A stretch of DNA of 44,925 nt, taken from assembly GCA_002304435.1 (NCBI GenBank), contig NEUZ01000007.1, forward strand, positions 1 to 44,925, given 5' to 3'. The position numbers and the translations under genes were made by a program. The notes under the pieces are model-generated. The model was not told where the DNA came from and did no database searches. It saw only the letters and a program-made list of their open reading frames with translations. The DNA is from Opitutia bacterium Tous-C8FEB (GTDB taxonomy: Bacteria; Verrucomicrobiota; Verrucomicrobiia; Opitutales; Opitutaceae). Shown piece after piece: positions 1 to 8,552 of this stretch; the first letter of the stretch is position 1; every line of letters begins with the position of its first letter.

Positions 1-1130
1 TGGGCCCCGCCCTCCGCGATCAGCGGCGGCGTGATCCGCAACCGGCGGCGTACGGGGTCCGAGCCGTAGGCGGGCGAGATCGCGGGCGGAGCGATCGCCG
101 CGAGCGCGGGATCCACCGTCTCCGGGTCCACCGGCACGTAGCTCTCGGTGTAGGCGGGATAGTTAGTCCACGCCGCGAACGCCGAGCCGAGCAGCCCGGG
201 CGCAAGCGAAAGATCCTGGCGGAGCCCGCCGCGCCGCGAATCCGCCAGGACCGCAAGGTTGTTGGGCGACCAGAGGTGGTAATTCGCCCGCAGCAGCGAA
301 TATCCAATGAGCCCTCCCCCCGGCGGTGACGAGGCCGAGTTCCTCAGAAAAGCGATCTGGTTTGCAGTAAGGACCCTGTCGCCTGCGACCAACGCAGCGT
401 TGTTGTCGCTCCGGGGCTCAAAGAGCGGATTCCCGTCCGTGCTCGCCGCCCCGGCCCCGACCGCGAGTTGCTGCCGGACCCGACCCCGCAGGTCCGCGGA
501 GTCATACGGCGCCGCGGTGAGCGTACCCGAATTGTCCGGGACCGCGACGGGCGCCTTAACGCCCTCGTCACCGACCCACCAGGCGTAGCGGCCGTAGGTG
601 GCTTCGGCGTTCGGCGCTCCCGGAAGCCCGCGCGCGCGGAGGTCCTGCAGGGGCACGCTGACAAATTGGGCGCGGTTGGTCGTGTTAGTGGTGCCCCGGG
701 CAACCAGATCCATTGCCCGGGCCGGCGGCGGTGCGTTGGCCGGCGTGACGGCCAGCGCGGGCGACTGGTCATTGCCGGTGGCGGGAGCCGCGAACTCATT
801 GCCGCTGACCAACCAGGTGAGCGGACCGGAGCCATCCGGACCCCAGACCCCGGTGTAGTAGCGGGTACCGTTGACCCCACCGAAGGAGGCCGCGGTGGCA
901 GTCACGCGCTGGTCCGGACCGGCGTGACGCTGCAGCTGGGCCAGCGCCACCTGCATGCCGGTGAGCGCGTGCTCGCGGGCCTGCGCCTGTCGCTGGGTGT
1001 TGCCCGCGACGGAAGTCTCGATCCGCGTGTAGGCGGCAAGGCCGACCAGCAGCACCACGATAAAAGCCAACAGCGTGACAACAATCAGCAGCGCGAAGCC
1101 GCGCCGGCCGGCGGTGGGAAGACGGCTCAC
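1..1130 (-). CDS. Verru_Chthon cassette protein A-like pilus protein (partial, 3' end outside window)
   Basis: The frame is open from a GTG at 1130 to the window edge, about 376 codons, so the C-terminus is missing. The protein begins MSRLPTAGRRGFALLIV, a short basic leader with a prepilin-like RRG/F junction followed by a roughly 20-residue hydrophobic helix. The mature position 5 is Ile, not the usual Glu, as in GspK/PilX-like minor pilins. The rest is a long Ala/Pro-rich exported region. The GTG lies inside the stop of the preceding cassette C gene (GTGA, 1127-1130), so translation is coupled. Position after D, B and C and the N-terminus match what is known of cassette protein A (TIGR02600 type), whose function is undescribed. 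Identification rests on N-terminus and context. Confidence 0.8.
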   Translation of the reverse strand, partial: MSRLPTAGRRGFALLIVVTLLAFIVVLLVGLAAYTRIETSVAGNTQRQAQAREHALTGMQVALAQLQRHAGPDQRVTATAASFGGVNGTRYYTGVWGPDGSGPLTWLVSGNEFAAPATGNDQSPALAVTPANAPPPARAMDLVARGTTNTTNRAQFVSVPLQDLRARGLPGAPNAEATYGRYAWWVGDEGVKAPVAVPDNSGTLTAAPYDSADLRGRVRQQLAVGAGAASTDGNPLFEPRSDNNAALVAGDRVLTANQIAFLRNSASSPPGGGLIGYSLLRANYHLWSPNNLAVLADSRRGGLRQDLSLAPGLLGSAFAAWTNYPAYTESYVPVDPETVDPALAAIAPPAISPAYGSDPVRRRLRITPPLIAEGGA

Positions 1131-2224
1131 AACCCACCTCCCCGCAGGACGATCCGACGCGTGTACACCCGGGAGTTCTCGGCGGCCACGCCCCACCACC
1201 AGAATTGGGCGTTGCCGTTGTAGCGCTGCGGCACGGCAAGCGCGGGCGTCTGCACCTTCTCCAGATTGGCGATCTGCTCCGCGCCGGCGTCGGTGAGAAT
1301 CCGCACCTTCACGTCGATCACGTCCGGAAAGATGCGGTTGTAGGTTGAGGCGGTAGCGGGAGTGCCCGGCGGCAGCCGCGACTGGAGGGCGGCCGGGGCG
1401 TTGGAGAGCGCACCAGCAGCGGTGGCGGGGAAAAGCAGGCGGAGGCCGCCGGGCGCGGCGGCGTCGCGGGCGTAGGCGCGGATCCCGAAATCGATCACGT
1501 TGTCGCCGATCACCGCGTCGAGCGTGCGGGTCGTCCCGGGGACGAGTACCGTGCGGGGGTCACCGGTGATGTTGCTGTTGTTCGTCCCTCCGCCAGTGTA
1601 GGCGGCACCGGTGATGTTGTAGCCGGACTCGAATACCCCGGGTCGGCTGTTCGCCAATCCGGGGCGCGTCTCGGCGCGATGCAGGAGGTAAGCGGTTTCG
1701 AGATTCTGATTATTCGTGGCCTTATAGCGGCGGATAATCTGGTAGCCGACCGCGACCGGAGCAGACGGAACGATAACGTTTCCATTGGCGTCAGTCGCCG
1801 GGTTACCGTGGGTAAAGAACCGCAGCCAGACCCCGGCGGTGCCGAAGCGCGCGTCATTGATGGAGGGCGTATTGAGGAGCAGCGAGATGCCGCCCACCGG
1901 CTTCGGATTACGGGGCGCGACCTGCCACAGGCCGGTGGGGCCGCCGCTGGAGCCGTTTAGGATGTCCGCGGCGAGCCAGACATTGCCGTCGTCCCGGTGG
2001 AGCGCCCCCTGGAGGTCCCGCTCCAGCTGGTCGAGAATCAGCCGGGCCTGCGCATCGGCGCCTAAGCGCGAGCTCGAGCGCGAGGCGCTCGACGAGATGT
2101 TCATCACGATCACCGCGATGAAGCCGGCCATAAACGTCGTGATCCCGGCGGCGACCAGCAGCTCCACCAGGGTGAATCCGGTGCGCGCGCGCCTTGGGAG
2201 GAGGCGGAACGACCGCGCGCTCAT
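1127..2224 (-). CDS. Verru_Chthon cassette protein C-like pseudopilin
   Basis: 365 residues. A basic leader ends RARTG, followed by FTLVELLVAAGITTF, a type III prepilin cleavage and methylation motif with Glu at mature position 5 and a single N-terminal membrane helix. The remaining ~320 residues are Ser/Asn/Gly-rich and presumably periplasmic. At this length it resembles large minor pseudopilins (GspJ/PilW type) and cassette protein C (TIGR02599 type). Its ATG overlaps the stop of the B gene by four bases (ATGA, 2221-2224), and its own stop overlaps the A gene. Processing would need a prepilin peptidase, and none is in the window. The role is unknown beyond being part of a pseudopilus-like assembly. 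Confidence 0.85.
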   Translation of the reverse strand: MSARSFRLLPRRARTGFTLVELLVAAGITTFMAGFIAVIVMNISSSASRSSSRLGADAQARLILDQLERDLQGALHRDDGNVWLAADILNGSSGGPTGLWQVAPRNPKPVGGISLLLNTPSINDARFGTAGVWLRFFTHGNPATDANGNVIVPSAPVAVGYQIIRRYKATNNQNLETAYLLHRAETRPGLANSRPGVFESGYNITGAAYTGGGTNNSNITGDPRTVLVPGTTRTLDAVIGDNVIDFGIRAYARDAAAPGGLRLLFPATAAGALSNAPAALQSRLPPGTPATASTYNRIFPDVIDVKVRILTDAGAEQIANLEKVQTPALAVPQRYNGNAQFWWWGVAAENSRVYTRRIVLRGGGL

Positions 2225-2850
2225 CGCTCAAGCACCCCCGTGAAGTACAACACCTGTTTACGGCCGTGGTCGAAGGCGACTGGACCGCCGGCGTTCTGGG
2301 CGGATTGGACCGCCGCCCCAGGCGCGACCTGGACGAACGCCGGCCACCGGACCCGCAGCGTGTAGACAACCGCCGGCGCCGTCGCGTCGAGCTCGGCGGG
2401 GGAGACCGCGGGCTGCCGAATCAAATCGATCTCGAAGAACTTGTCCGTATTCGGCATCACCCGGTTGCGCGAGTCGTACCATTGGCGGCGATTCGAGGCC
2501 GCGTCGTAAATCCCGACCTCCCCGTCCAATTTGCCGAACAGCACCTCGGGGTAACGCGTGCCGTCGTTCGGGTTGTAGGCGCCGTTCGCGTCCTTCGCCT
2601 GCACCGCCGCCGGAGACTGAACGAGCGCCAGCCCCGTCTCAAACGGGACCGCGCGCAACCGGGCGCGGACAGCGTCGGCGACGCGAGCGGCGGCCTCGGC
2701 ATCGGCTACCCCTCCCACCGCCCGGGTCACCGGCGCGTAGAGCCCGGCCACGGCAAGCATCCCGATGCCGAAGATCACCACCGCGGCGATGACCTCGATG
2801 AGCGAGAATCCGGCACGCTTCCGGCTTCGGCGAAACGGGGGGCGCATCAT
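2221..2850 (-). CDS. Verru_Chthon cassette protein B-like pseudopilin
   Basis: 209 residues. The N-terminus carries RKRAG/FSLIEVIAAVVIFGIG, a clear prepilin motif with Glu5, placing it with GspI/PilV-like minor pseudopilins and cassette protein B (TIGR02598 type). Residues 50 onward form a mixed globular domain containing VVYTLRVRWPAF near the C-terminus. The start ATG shares one base with the stop of the D gene (TGATG, 2848-2852), and the gene ends inside the start of C. Such tight coupling implies fixed stoichiometric synthesis. Export and pilin fold are well supported; the substrate or function of the assembly is unknown. Confidence 0.85.
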   Translation of the reverse strand: MMRPPFRRSRKRAGFSLIEVIAAVVIFGIGMLAVAGLYAPVTRAVGGVADAEAAARVADAVRARLRAVPFETGLALVQSPAAVQAKDANGAYNPNDGTRYPEVLFGKLDGEVGIYDAASNRRQWYDSRNRVMPNTDKFFEIDLIRQPAVSPAELDATAPAVVYTLRVRWPAFVQVAPGAAVQSAQNAGGPVAFDHGRKQVLYFTGVLER

Positions 2851-3608
2851 CAGAATCCGGTCGCCGAATCGACCATCGCGACCGCGCCGTTCCGCCGGAC
2901 AAACAGCCCGCGGACGGTGGTCGCGCTGTCAAACGCCGGCAGCGTGTTGCCGCCGAGCACCGCGGTGGTGAGGGCGATCTTGGTGGGATTTCCAGTGGCG
3001 TTGGAGACCACGGTGCCGTCCGGCCCGAACTCCAGGTAGTGGATCCGCCCGCTTTGCCCCTGGCGGTCGAAGAACTGGTTGCTGGCCGCGGCGGACTGCC
3101 CGCGGTAGCTGAAGCCCGTGGCGGTGAGCAGGGTCGAGACCGGTCCCGTGGCGGCGTTGTTGTTCCAGCTCACGCCCGAGCGCAGGTGATTGGTCGGCAC
3201 CGGGGCGGGCGGCACCACGCAGATCGGGGTCGGCAACGACACCGCGGGACCGGCCGCGATCCATACAATCCTGCCGTTTGGCAGCGTCTCGCGTCGGATG
3301 ACCTGCAGCCGACGCAGGTACCTCTCGGCATCGAGCGCGCTGGCGGCTGGAGGCTGCTGCGCGTGGATAATCAGGCGGGCGAAAGTCTGGTGCAGGGCCG
3401 CCTGTGCGCGGGTGCTCGCGACCATTCCAGCGAGGACCGATTGGGCGCCCGAGAGCGCCGCGCCGGAGCTTCCCCGCCCCGCGAGCGCCATTGCCCCCAC
3501 GCCGGCCAGCAGGACCATCACGCCGATCACCACGAGTAACTCGACGAGCGTGTAACCTCGGCGGGGCGCCACCGGCCGCGGGAGACGACTGGGCCGCAGG
3601 GAATGCAT
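2850..3608 (-). CDS. Verru_Chthon cassette protein D-like pseudopilin
   Basis: 252 residues. The N-terminus is basic and ends APRRG/YTLVELLVVIGVMVLL. The first mature residue would be Tyr rather than Phe, with Glu5 kept. A GspH-like arrangement follows: a helix with TRAQAALHQTFARLII at about 90-105, then a beta-rich globular domain ending near FVRRNGAVAMVD. This fits cassette protein D (TIGR02596 type, GspH/FimT-like). The ATG follows directly on the stop of the upstream pseudopilin (TAA-ATG, no spacer). It is the first gene of the D-B-C-A set, which is the recurring order-conserved unit here. Confidence 0.83.
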   Translation of the reverse strand: MHSLRPSRLPRPVAPRRGYTLVELLVVIGVMVLLAGVGAMALAGRGSSGAALSGAQSVLAGMVASTRAQAALHQTFARLIIHAQQPPAASALDAERYLRRLQVIRRETLPNGRIVWIAAGPAVSLPTPICVVPPAPVPTNHLRSGVSWNNNAATGPVSTLLTATGFSYRGQSAAASNQFFDRQGQSGRIHYLEFGPDGTVVSNATGNPTKIALTTAVLGGNTLPAFDSATTVRGLFVRRNGAVAMVDSATGF

Positions 3609-4382
3609 TTACTTCCAGCTGAAGATAAACTCGGAGGCCGTCCGCGCCCCGTCCGGCAGGGAGTAAAAGGCGACTCCGACCCGTAGCCCGCCCTGCGCGA
3701 CCGGGGGCAGGTCAGGCGTCGTCCCAGTGGTCACCGGACTGAGCCGCAGGCCCGTGTTGTCCGGCGGCGCCACGGCAGGCACCGTGGTAATGCCGTCTCC
3801 CCCCGCCCCACCGACCTTGATCGCACCATCGAGGTTGCGATCGACGAGGACCGCGATGTCGGTGCCACTGAAGGCGTCCCGGATCAGGCCCCGCTTAGCC
3901 GAGAGGGTGGCATCCGTAGTGGCGACCGGGACCATATCCGCCTCGGTGAAGGTGATGAACTGGATGCGGCGCGTGTTCTGCGCCTGCGGCGGCGGCGGGT
4001 TGCCGGTCATCGTGGTCGGTAACGCGACGCCGTCTCGCCGGGCACCGACGAGGATCTCGTAGAAGCGGTGCACCGCCGCGAGATTAGCGCCGCCCGCGGT
4101 GTTGCCGTTGACCTTGTTCGCGCCGGCACCGGTCGTCTCGAAGGTCGGGTAGTAGCCGTATTCCTGCCGGAAGGCCTCGATCGCGCCCGCCCACTGGGCG
4201 AACTGGCCCCGCGTCTTGGCCTTCTTCGCGGCGGTGCGAGCCGACGAGGTGGTGGGCACGAGGATGGCCGCGAGGATGCCAAGGATGGCGATGACGGTCA
4301 GCAGCTCGATCAACGTGAAGCCGGAGCGGAGTTTAGGGGCGGTCGGGCGGCGCATCGTGCTCGGGACTTCAGGGGTTCGCAT
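3609..4382 (-). CDS. GspG-like pseudopilin (second gene of the operon)
   Basis: 257 residues. The leader MRTPEVPSTMRRPTAPKLRSG precedes FTLIELLTVIAILGILAAIL, the canonical type II secretion/type IV pilin N-terminus with Glu5. The following helix and the segment EAFRQEYGYYP resemble the major pseudopilin GspG, where a Tyr-rich helix leads into the globular part. It is longer than a typical GspG (about 140 residues), with an extended C-terminal region. The start used here overlaps the upstream gene by 14 bases. An in-frame ATG at 4355 would give a shorter leader with a 13-base gap and is equally plausible. No secretion ATPase or platform protein is in the window. Confidence 0.85.
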   Translation of the reverse strand: MRTPEVPSTMRRPTAPKLRSGFTLIELLTVIAILGILAAILVPTTSSARTAAKKAKTRGQFAQWAGAIEAFRQEYGYYPTFETTGAGANKVNGNTAGGANLAAVHRFYEILVGARRDGVALPTTMTGNPPPPQAQNTRRIQFITFTEADMVPVATTDATLSAKRGLIRDAFSGTDIAVLVDRNLDGAIKVGGAGGDGITTVPAVAPPDNTGLRLSPVTTGTTPDLPPVAQGGLRVGVAFYSLPDGARTASEFIFSWK

Positions 4383-5073
4383 ACAGATTGTCGACCATCT
4401 CCGCCGACTGGGTGGCGAGGAAGAGACCCGAGGTCACGGTGATGGGCGGCGTCTGCGAGCCATTGGGCGCCACCTTGGGTCCCGGCGAGAACAACACGTA
4501 GGACGAGGCCTGCCAGCCGGCGGGGCTGCGGGCGTTCTTGTAATAGTAGGAGTAGCGCCGCTCCCACGGATCCAGCAGGCAGGCGTTCTGCTCCGGCTTG
4601 GAGGGCGGGTTCGGCGCATTGCTGACCGGCTGGAGAAACTGGTTCGTCAGGGTGCCGTTCACCACGAAGCGACCCACCTCGATGAGGTTCGGGCCGTTGA
4701 TCCGGGTCGAGAGATCCCGGGCTCCGAAGGTGCCGGTCAGGCAATTGAAGAGCTTGGCCTGCGCCGTCTGCACCCCGGGACCGGAATTGCGGGCGGTCGG
4801 CGTCGCCGGCGCCTGCGTGAACTCTCCGGTCTGCGGGTAATCTCCGTAGAGCCGGCGGAAATCCTCCAGGGCCGTCGCCAGCGCCGCGAGTTCCGCCCGG
4901 GCGCGCGCCGTCTGCGCCCGCTCCTTCACCCCGCGGATGGCTCCGACGGAGAGCGTGAACAACACAGCGACCACCGCCGTGACCGCCAGCACCTCCAGCA
5001 GCGTGAACCCCGCGCGCGCGCGGCGCCCCATCCTCCGGGGGAGGATCAGCGGAGACGGGGGGACGTGCGGCAT
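4369..5073 (-). CDS. GspG-like pseudopilin (first gene of the operon)
   Basis: 234 residues. The motif RARAG/FTLLEVLAVTAVVAVLF gives a prepilin cleavage site with Glu5 and one N-terminal membrane helix. Next comes RAELAALATALEDFRRLYGDYPQTGEF, the same helix-plus-Tyr layout as in the next gene and in GspG. The C-terminal half has DPWERRYSYYYKN, resembling the DPWG..Y segment of GspG calcium-site proteins. An alternative ATG at 5031 (MGRRARAG) gives a shorter leader. That codon sits in a perfect 7-bp inverted repeat (5030-5046), which could hide it. It heads the six-gene run and has a 108-bp gap to acs upstream. Confidence 0.85.
   Translation of the reverse strand: MPHVPPSPLILPRRMGRRARAGFTLLEVLAVTAVVAVLFTLSVGAIRGVKERAQTARARAELAALATALEDFRRLYGDYPQTGEFTQAPATPTARNSGPGVQTAQAKLFNCLTGTFGARDLSTRINGPNLIEVGRFVVNGTLTNQFLQPVSNAPNPPSKPEQNACLLDPWERRYSYYYKNARSPAGWQASSYVLFSPGPKVAPNGSQTPPITVTSGLFLATQSAEMVDNLYANP
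5030..5046. repeat. 7-bp inverted repeat at an alternative pseudopilin start
   Basis: ATCCTCC, three bases, GGAGGAT. In minus-strand RNA this hairpin would cover the in-frame ATG at 5031 of the first pseudopilin gene together with the only GGAGG directly abutting it. It could favour the upstream start at 5073 or modulate initiation. That role is an inference; the repeat itself is plainly visible. Confidence 0.4.
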
Positions 5074-5181
5074 AGCGGGAAGGACGCGGCGCGCCGTCCG
5101 ACGTTACAGCGGGGCGGAGCCGGATCTCCCGGAAGGGATCAGGCCCCACGACCGCCGTATCCGGACGGCCGCCGCGCGCGC

Positions 5182-7140
5182 TCAGTCCTCGGCCTGCAGC
5201 GCCGCCACGACGCTGAAGTCTTCCAGCGTGGTGGTGTCGCCGCGGACCTGGCCACCGGAGGCGATCTCCTTGAGGATCCGGCGCATGATCTTGCCGCTCC
5301 TCGTCTTGGGCAGGGCGGCGGCGAACCGGACCGCGTCGGGCTTGGCCAGCGAGCCGATCTCCTTGCCCACGTGGTTGCGGAGCGCCTCCTTGAGCTCCTC
5401 GGTGGCCTCGATCCCGGCTTTGAGGGTGACAAAGACGCAGAGGGCCTGCCCCTTGAGCTCGTCGGGCCGGCCCACGGCGGCCGCCTCCGCGACGGACGGA
5501 TGAGAGACGAGGGCGCTCTCCACCTCCGCCGTGCCGATGCGGTGGCCGGAGACGTTCAGGACGTCGTCGATGCGGCCGACGATCCAGAAGTAACCGTCCT
5601 TGTCCTGCCGGGCGCCGTCGCCGGTGAAGTAGACCCCGGGCTGGCCAGGGAACTCGGAGAAGTACTGGCGCTGGTAGCGCTCATCGTCGCCCCAGAGGGT
5701 ACGGAGCATCGAGGGCCAGGGCTGGGTGATGACCAGCTTGCCGCCGGAGTTGCGGGGCACCTCGCGGCAGCGCTCATCGACCACCTTGGGCACGACGCCG
5801 AAGAACGGCCGCGTCCCAGAGCCCGGCTTGGTCGGCGTGATGCCCGGCAGCGGAGTGATCATGATGGAGCCGGTTTCCGTCTGCCACCACGTGTCGACGA
5901 TGGGGCAGCGCTGCTTGCCGATCATCCGGTGGTACCACATCCACGCTTCCGGGTTGATCGGCTCGCCGACCGAGCCGAGCAGCCGCAGCGAGTCGAGCCG
6001 GTGGCGCAGGACGTAGTTGTCTCCCCAGCGCATGAAGGCGCGGATGGCGGTCGGGGCCGTGTAGAGAATCGTCAGCCCGTGGCGGTCGATCATCTCCCAG
6101 AAACGGTCGGGCTCGGGATGGTTGGGTGCCCCCTCGTAGATAAACACGGTCGACCCGTTGGAGAGCAAGCCGTAGACCACATAGCTGTGACCAGTGATCC
6201 AGCCGATGTCGGCGGAGCAGAAGTAGCGATCGTTCTCCTTTAGGTCGAAGACGTAGTGGGCGCTGAGCTTCGCCCCGAGCAGGTAGCCGGCGCTGGTGTG
6301 GAGCACGCCCTTGGGCTTCCCGGTAGAGCCGCTCGTGTAGAGGATGAAGAGCGGGTGTTCGGAGTCGAAGGCCTTCGCCTTGTGCTGGTTGGGCGCGCCT
6401 TCCCAGGCCTCCTTCCACCAGACATCGCGGCCCTCGACCATCGTCACGGGGTTGCCGCAGCGCTTGACCACGATCACCGACTGGACCGAGGGCGTGCCCT
6501 CGACCGCCTTGTCGACGTTGGCCTTCAGCTCGATGACCTTGCCCCGGCGCCAGCCGCCGTCGGCCGTAATCACCAGCTTGGCCTTGCAGTCGTTGATGCG
6601 GTCCTTGAGCGACTCCGGGCTAAAGCCGCCGAAGACGACGGTGTGGATAGCGCCGACGCGCGCGCAGGCCAACATCGCGATCACCGCCTCCGGGATCATC
6701 GGTAAGTAGAGGGCGACGCGGTCGCCGGCGCCGACCCCCATATTCTCCAGAATGTGGGCCATCCGGCACACGTGGAAGTGTAACTGCTTATAGGTGATCG
6801 TGCGGACGTCGCCCGGCTCGCCCTCGAAGATCAGCGCCGCCTTGTTCTCGCGGGCCGTGCCTAGGTGGCAGTCGAGGCAGTTCTCCGCCACGTTGAGGCG
6901 TCCGCCCACGAACCACTGGGCGTGCGGGGGATTCCACTTCAGCACCTTCCGGTACGCCTTGCGCCAGACGAGATGCTCCTTGGCCTGGCGGTCCCAGAAC
7001 TTTTCTGGGGAGTTGACAGACTCAGCGTAGAGCTTCTTATACCGAGCTTCACTCCCAAGGTTCGCTTGGGCTTTGAACTCGGCCGAAGGCCTGAATTTCC
7101 GGGACTCCCGGGATACTGAGGTAATCGTCTGGTCTGGCAC
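5182..7140 (-). CDS. acs: Acetyl-CoA synthetase (AMP-forming)
   Basis: 652 residues, the usual Acs length. It activates acetate with ATP and CoA to acetyl-CoA through acetyl-AMP in the cytoplasm. Visible motifs are the adenylate-forming P-loop [15 protein letters not shown] near residue 265, the [10 protein letters not shown]5-type motif near 410, the [17 protein letters not shown] hinge region, and [13 protein letters not shown] with Lys617, the residue acetylated to silence Acs in other bacteria. The N-terminal domain has the family's LNV..NCLDxHL motif, with Cys where Arg is usual. The start is GTG at 7140 with no Shine-Dalgarno sequence. It is transcribed divergently from rho across a 102-bp gap. 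No acetate kinase or acetylation regulator is adjacent. Confidence 0.97.
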   Translation of the reverse strand: MPDQTITSVSRESRKFRPSAEFKAQANLGSEARYKKLYAESVNSPEKFWDRQAKEHLVWRKAYRKVLKWNPPHAQWFVGGRLNVAENCLDCHLGTARENKAALIFEGEPGDVRTITYKQLHFHVCRMAHILENMGVGAGDRVALYLPMIPEAVIAMLACARVGAIHTVVFGGFSPESLKDRINDCKAKLVITADGGWRRGKVIELKANVDKAVEGTPSVQSVIVVKRCGNPVTMVEGRDVWWKEAWEGAPNQHKAKAFDSEHPLFILYTSGSTGKPKGVLHTSAGYLLGAKLSAHYVFDLKENDRYFCSADIGWITGHSYVVYGLLSNGSTVFIYEGAPNHPEPDRFWEMIDRHGLTILYTAPTAIRAFMRWGDNYVLRHRLDSLRLLGSVGEPINPEAWMWYHRMIGKQRCPIVDTWWQTETGSIMITPLPGITPTKPGSGTRPFFGVVPKVVDERCREVPRNSGGKLVITQPWPSMLRTLWGDDERYQRQYFSEFPGQPGVYFTGDGARQDKDGYFWIVGRIDDVLNVSGHRIGTAEVESALVSHPSVAEAAAVGRPDELKGQALCVFVTLKAGIEATEELKEALRNHVGKEIGSLAKPDAVRFAAALPKTRSGKIMRRILKEIASGGQVRGDTTTLEDFSVVAALQAED

Positions 7141-7242
7141 GTGCGTGTCGGATTGTAGGGTTTAAGGGACGCCGAACGCGTTTTTTATCCCGACCGAAGT
7201 TTCGAGCGTCAAGCCCGGGCCGGGAACAGCCTCTTCTCTGAT
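7141..7242. promoter_or_regulatory. Divergent intergenic region between acs and rho
   Basis: 102 bp serve both genes. It includes a run of six T at about 7183-7188. I cannot pick out convincing -35/-10 pairs or operator repeats. No Shine-Dalgarno sequence precedes either start (GTG of acs, ATG of rho). Confidence 0.3.
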
Positions 7243-8457
7243 ATGGATCAAACGCCTCCGTCCGCCCCCAACGGCCCCACGCCCGCGCCCGCCAACCCGG
7301 CCGCGCCCGTCACTCCCTCGGCTCCCTCCACCCCGCCGGAAAACACCATCCGCGTCGAGGGGGTGCTCGACATCGACCTGCAACGTGGTGGCAACGGCCA
7401 GCTGATCGACCTTGCCCGCGGCTGCAAACGGCGGCCAACCGACACCTTCGTGCCCAAGGAGCTGATCCGCCGCTTCAAGCTCCGCGCCGGCTCGATGATC
7501 GGGGGCACTGCATTCCCGCCTGACGGCCGGTTCCCCAATCCCAAGATGCGCTTCATCGAGACGGTCGACGGTGTCCCGCTGGAGGACCGCCGCGCCCGTT
7601 TTGAGTTCACGACGCTGACGACCATCTCACCGAACCAGCACCTGCGGATGGAAATGAAGGACGGCCGCCTGACCACCCGGGCCGTCGACCTCTTTTGCCC
7701 GATCGGCAAGGGCACCCGCGGCCTGATCGTAGCGCCGCCCCGCACCGGCAAGACCACGCTCCTACGCGATATGGCGCTGGGCGTGCTCGAGAACAATCCA
7801 GAGTGCCACGTGATGATTTTGCTCGTGGACGAGCGCCCCGAGGAGGTCACCGATTTCCGCCGCAGCGTGCCGGCCGCCGAGATCTGGGCTTCCTCCAACG
7901 ACGAGCAGATCGAGAACCACATCCGCATCGGCGAGCTCTGCATCGAGCGGGCCAAGCGCCTCGTCGAGGCCGGCCGCGACGTTGTGCTCTTTGTCGATTC
8001 GATCACCCGCCTCTCCCGCGCGCACAACACCGCGCGCAACTCGGGCCGGACGGGCTCCGGCGGCCTCGACGTCCGAGCCCTCGAGAAGCCGCGCCAGCTC
8101 TTCGCCACCGCGCGTCGTACCGAGGAGGCCGGATCCCTCACCATCATCGCCAGCGTGCTCGTCGAGACCGGGAGCCGGATGGACGACGTGATCTTCCAAG
8201 AATTCAAGGGCACCGGCAACATGGAGCTGGTACTCGACCGCAAGTGCGCCGAGATGCGCCTTTGGCCCGCGATCAACATCGGCGCGAGTGGCACCCGCAA
8301 GGAGGAGCTGCTGATCGACGCCAAGACCCTCGAGGGCATCCATTTCTTCCGCCGCGCCCTCGTCGCGCAGAAGATCGAGGAAGCGACCGAGACGATGAAC
8401 GCCCGGCTCTCCAAGACCAAGACCAACGCGGAGTTCCTCAAGCTCATCGCCCGCTGA
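7243..8457 (+). CDS. rho: Transcription termination factor Rho (short form with altered RNA-binding domain)
   Basis: 404 residues. Rho is a hexameric RNA-dependent ATPase that ends transcription. The motor domain is well conserved: Walker A GLIVAPPRTGKTT (about 160-172), MILLVDERPEEVTD, the Walker B-like VVLFVDSITRL, GGLDVRALEKPRQLF, and FKGTGNMELVLDRK with the arginine-finger region. The N-terminus differs from E. coli Rho. The roughly 47-residue helical N-terminal subdomain is absent, replaced by a Pro/Ala-rich ~35-residue segment. The RNA-binding RNP1-like DGFGFLR is replaced by GGNGQLIDLARG (about 49-60). Function as Rho is likely, but RNA recognition may differ. A second Rho elsewhere in the genome cannot be excluded. 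Confidence 0.95.
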   Translation: MDQTPPSAPNGPTPAPANPAAPVTPSAPSTPPENTIRVEGVLDIDLQRGGNGQLIDLARGCKRRPTDTFVPKELIRRFKLRAGSMIGGTAFPPDGRFPNPKMRFIETVDGVPLEDRRARFEFTTLTTISPNQHLRMEMKDGRLTTRAVDLFCPIGKGTRGLIVAPPRTGKTTLLRDMALGVLENNPECHVMILLVDERPEEVTDFRRSVPAAEIWASSNDEQIENHIRIGELCIERAKRLVEAGRDVVLFVDSITRLSRAHNTARNSGRTGSGGLDVRALEKPRQLFATARRTEEAGSLTIIASVLVETGSRMDDVIFQEFKGTGNMELVLDRKCAEMRLWPAINIGASGTRKEELLIDAKTLEGIHFFRRALVAQKIEEATETMNARLSKTKTNAEFLKLIAR

Positions 8458-8552
8458 TCTCGAAGGAATTACCGCTTGCTCCGCCCCACTTGTTGAAATT
8501 TACCCTTTCCGTTTCCTCCGCCGCCTGATTCCCGCGACCCGACCCACCACGC

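Noticed and set aside
4216-6243. Very long open frames opposite real genes (also 7248-8447 minus, opposite rho)
   Set aside because: They lie antisense to clearly conserved acs, pseudopilin and rho genes, have Arg/Pro/Gly-rich translations and arise from high GC at third positions.
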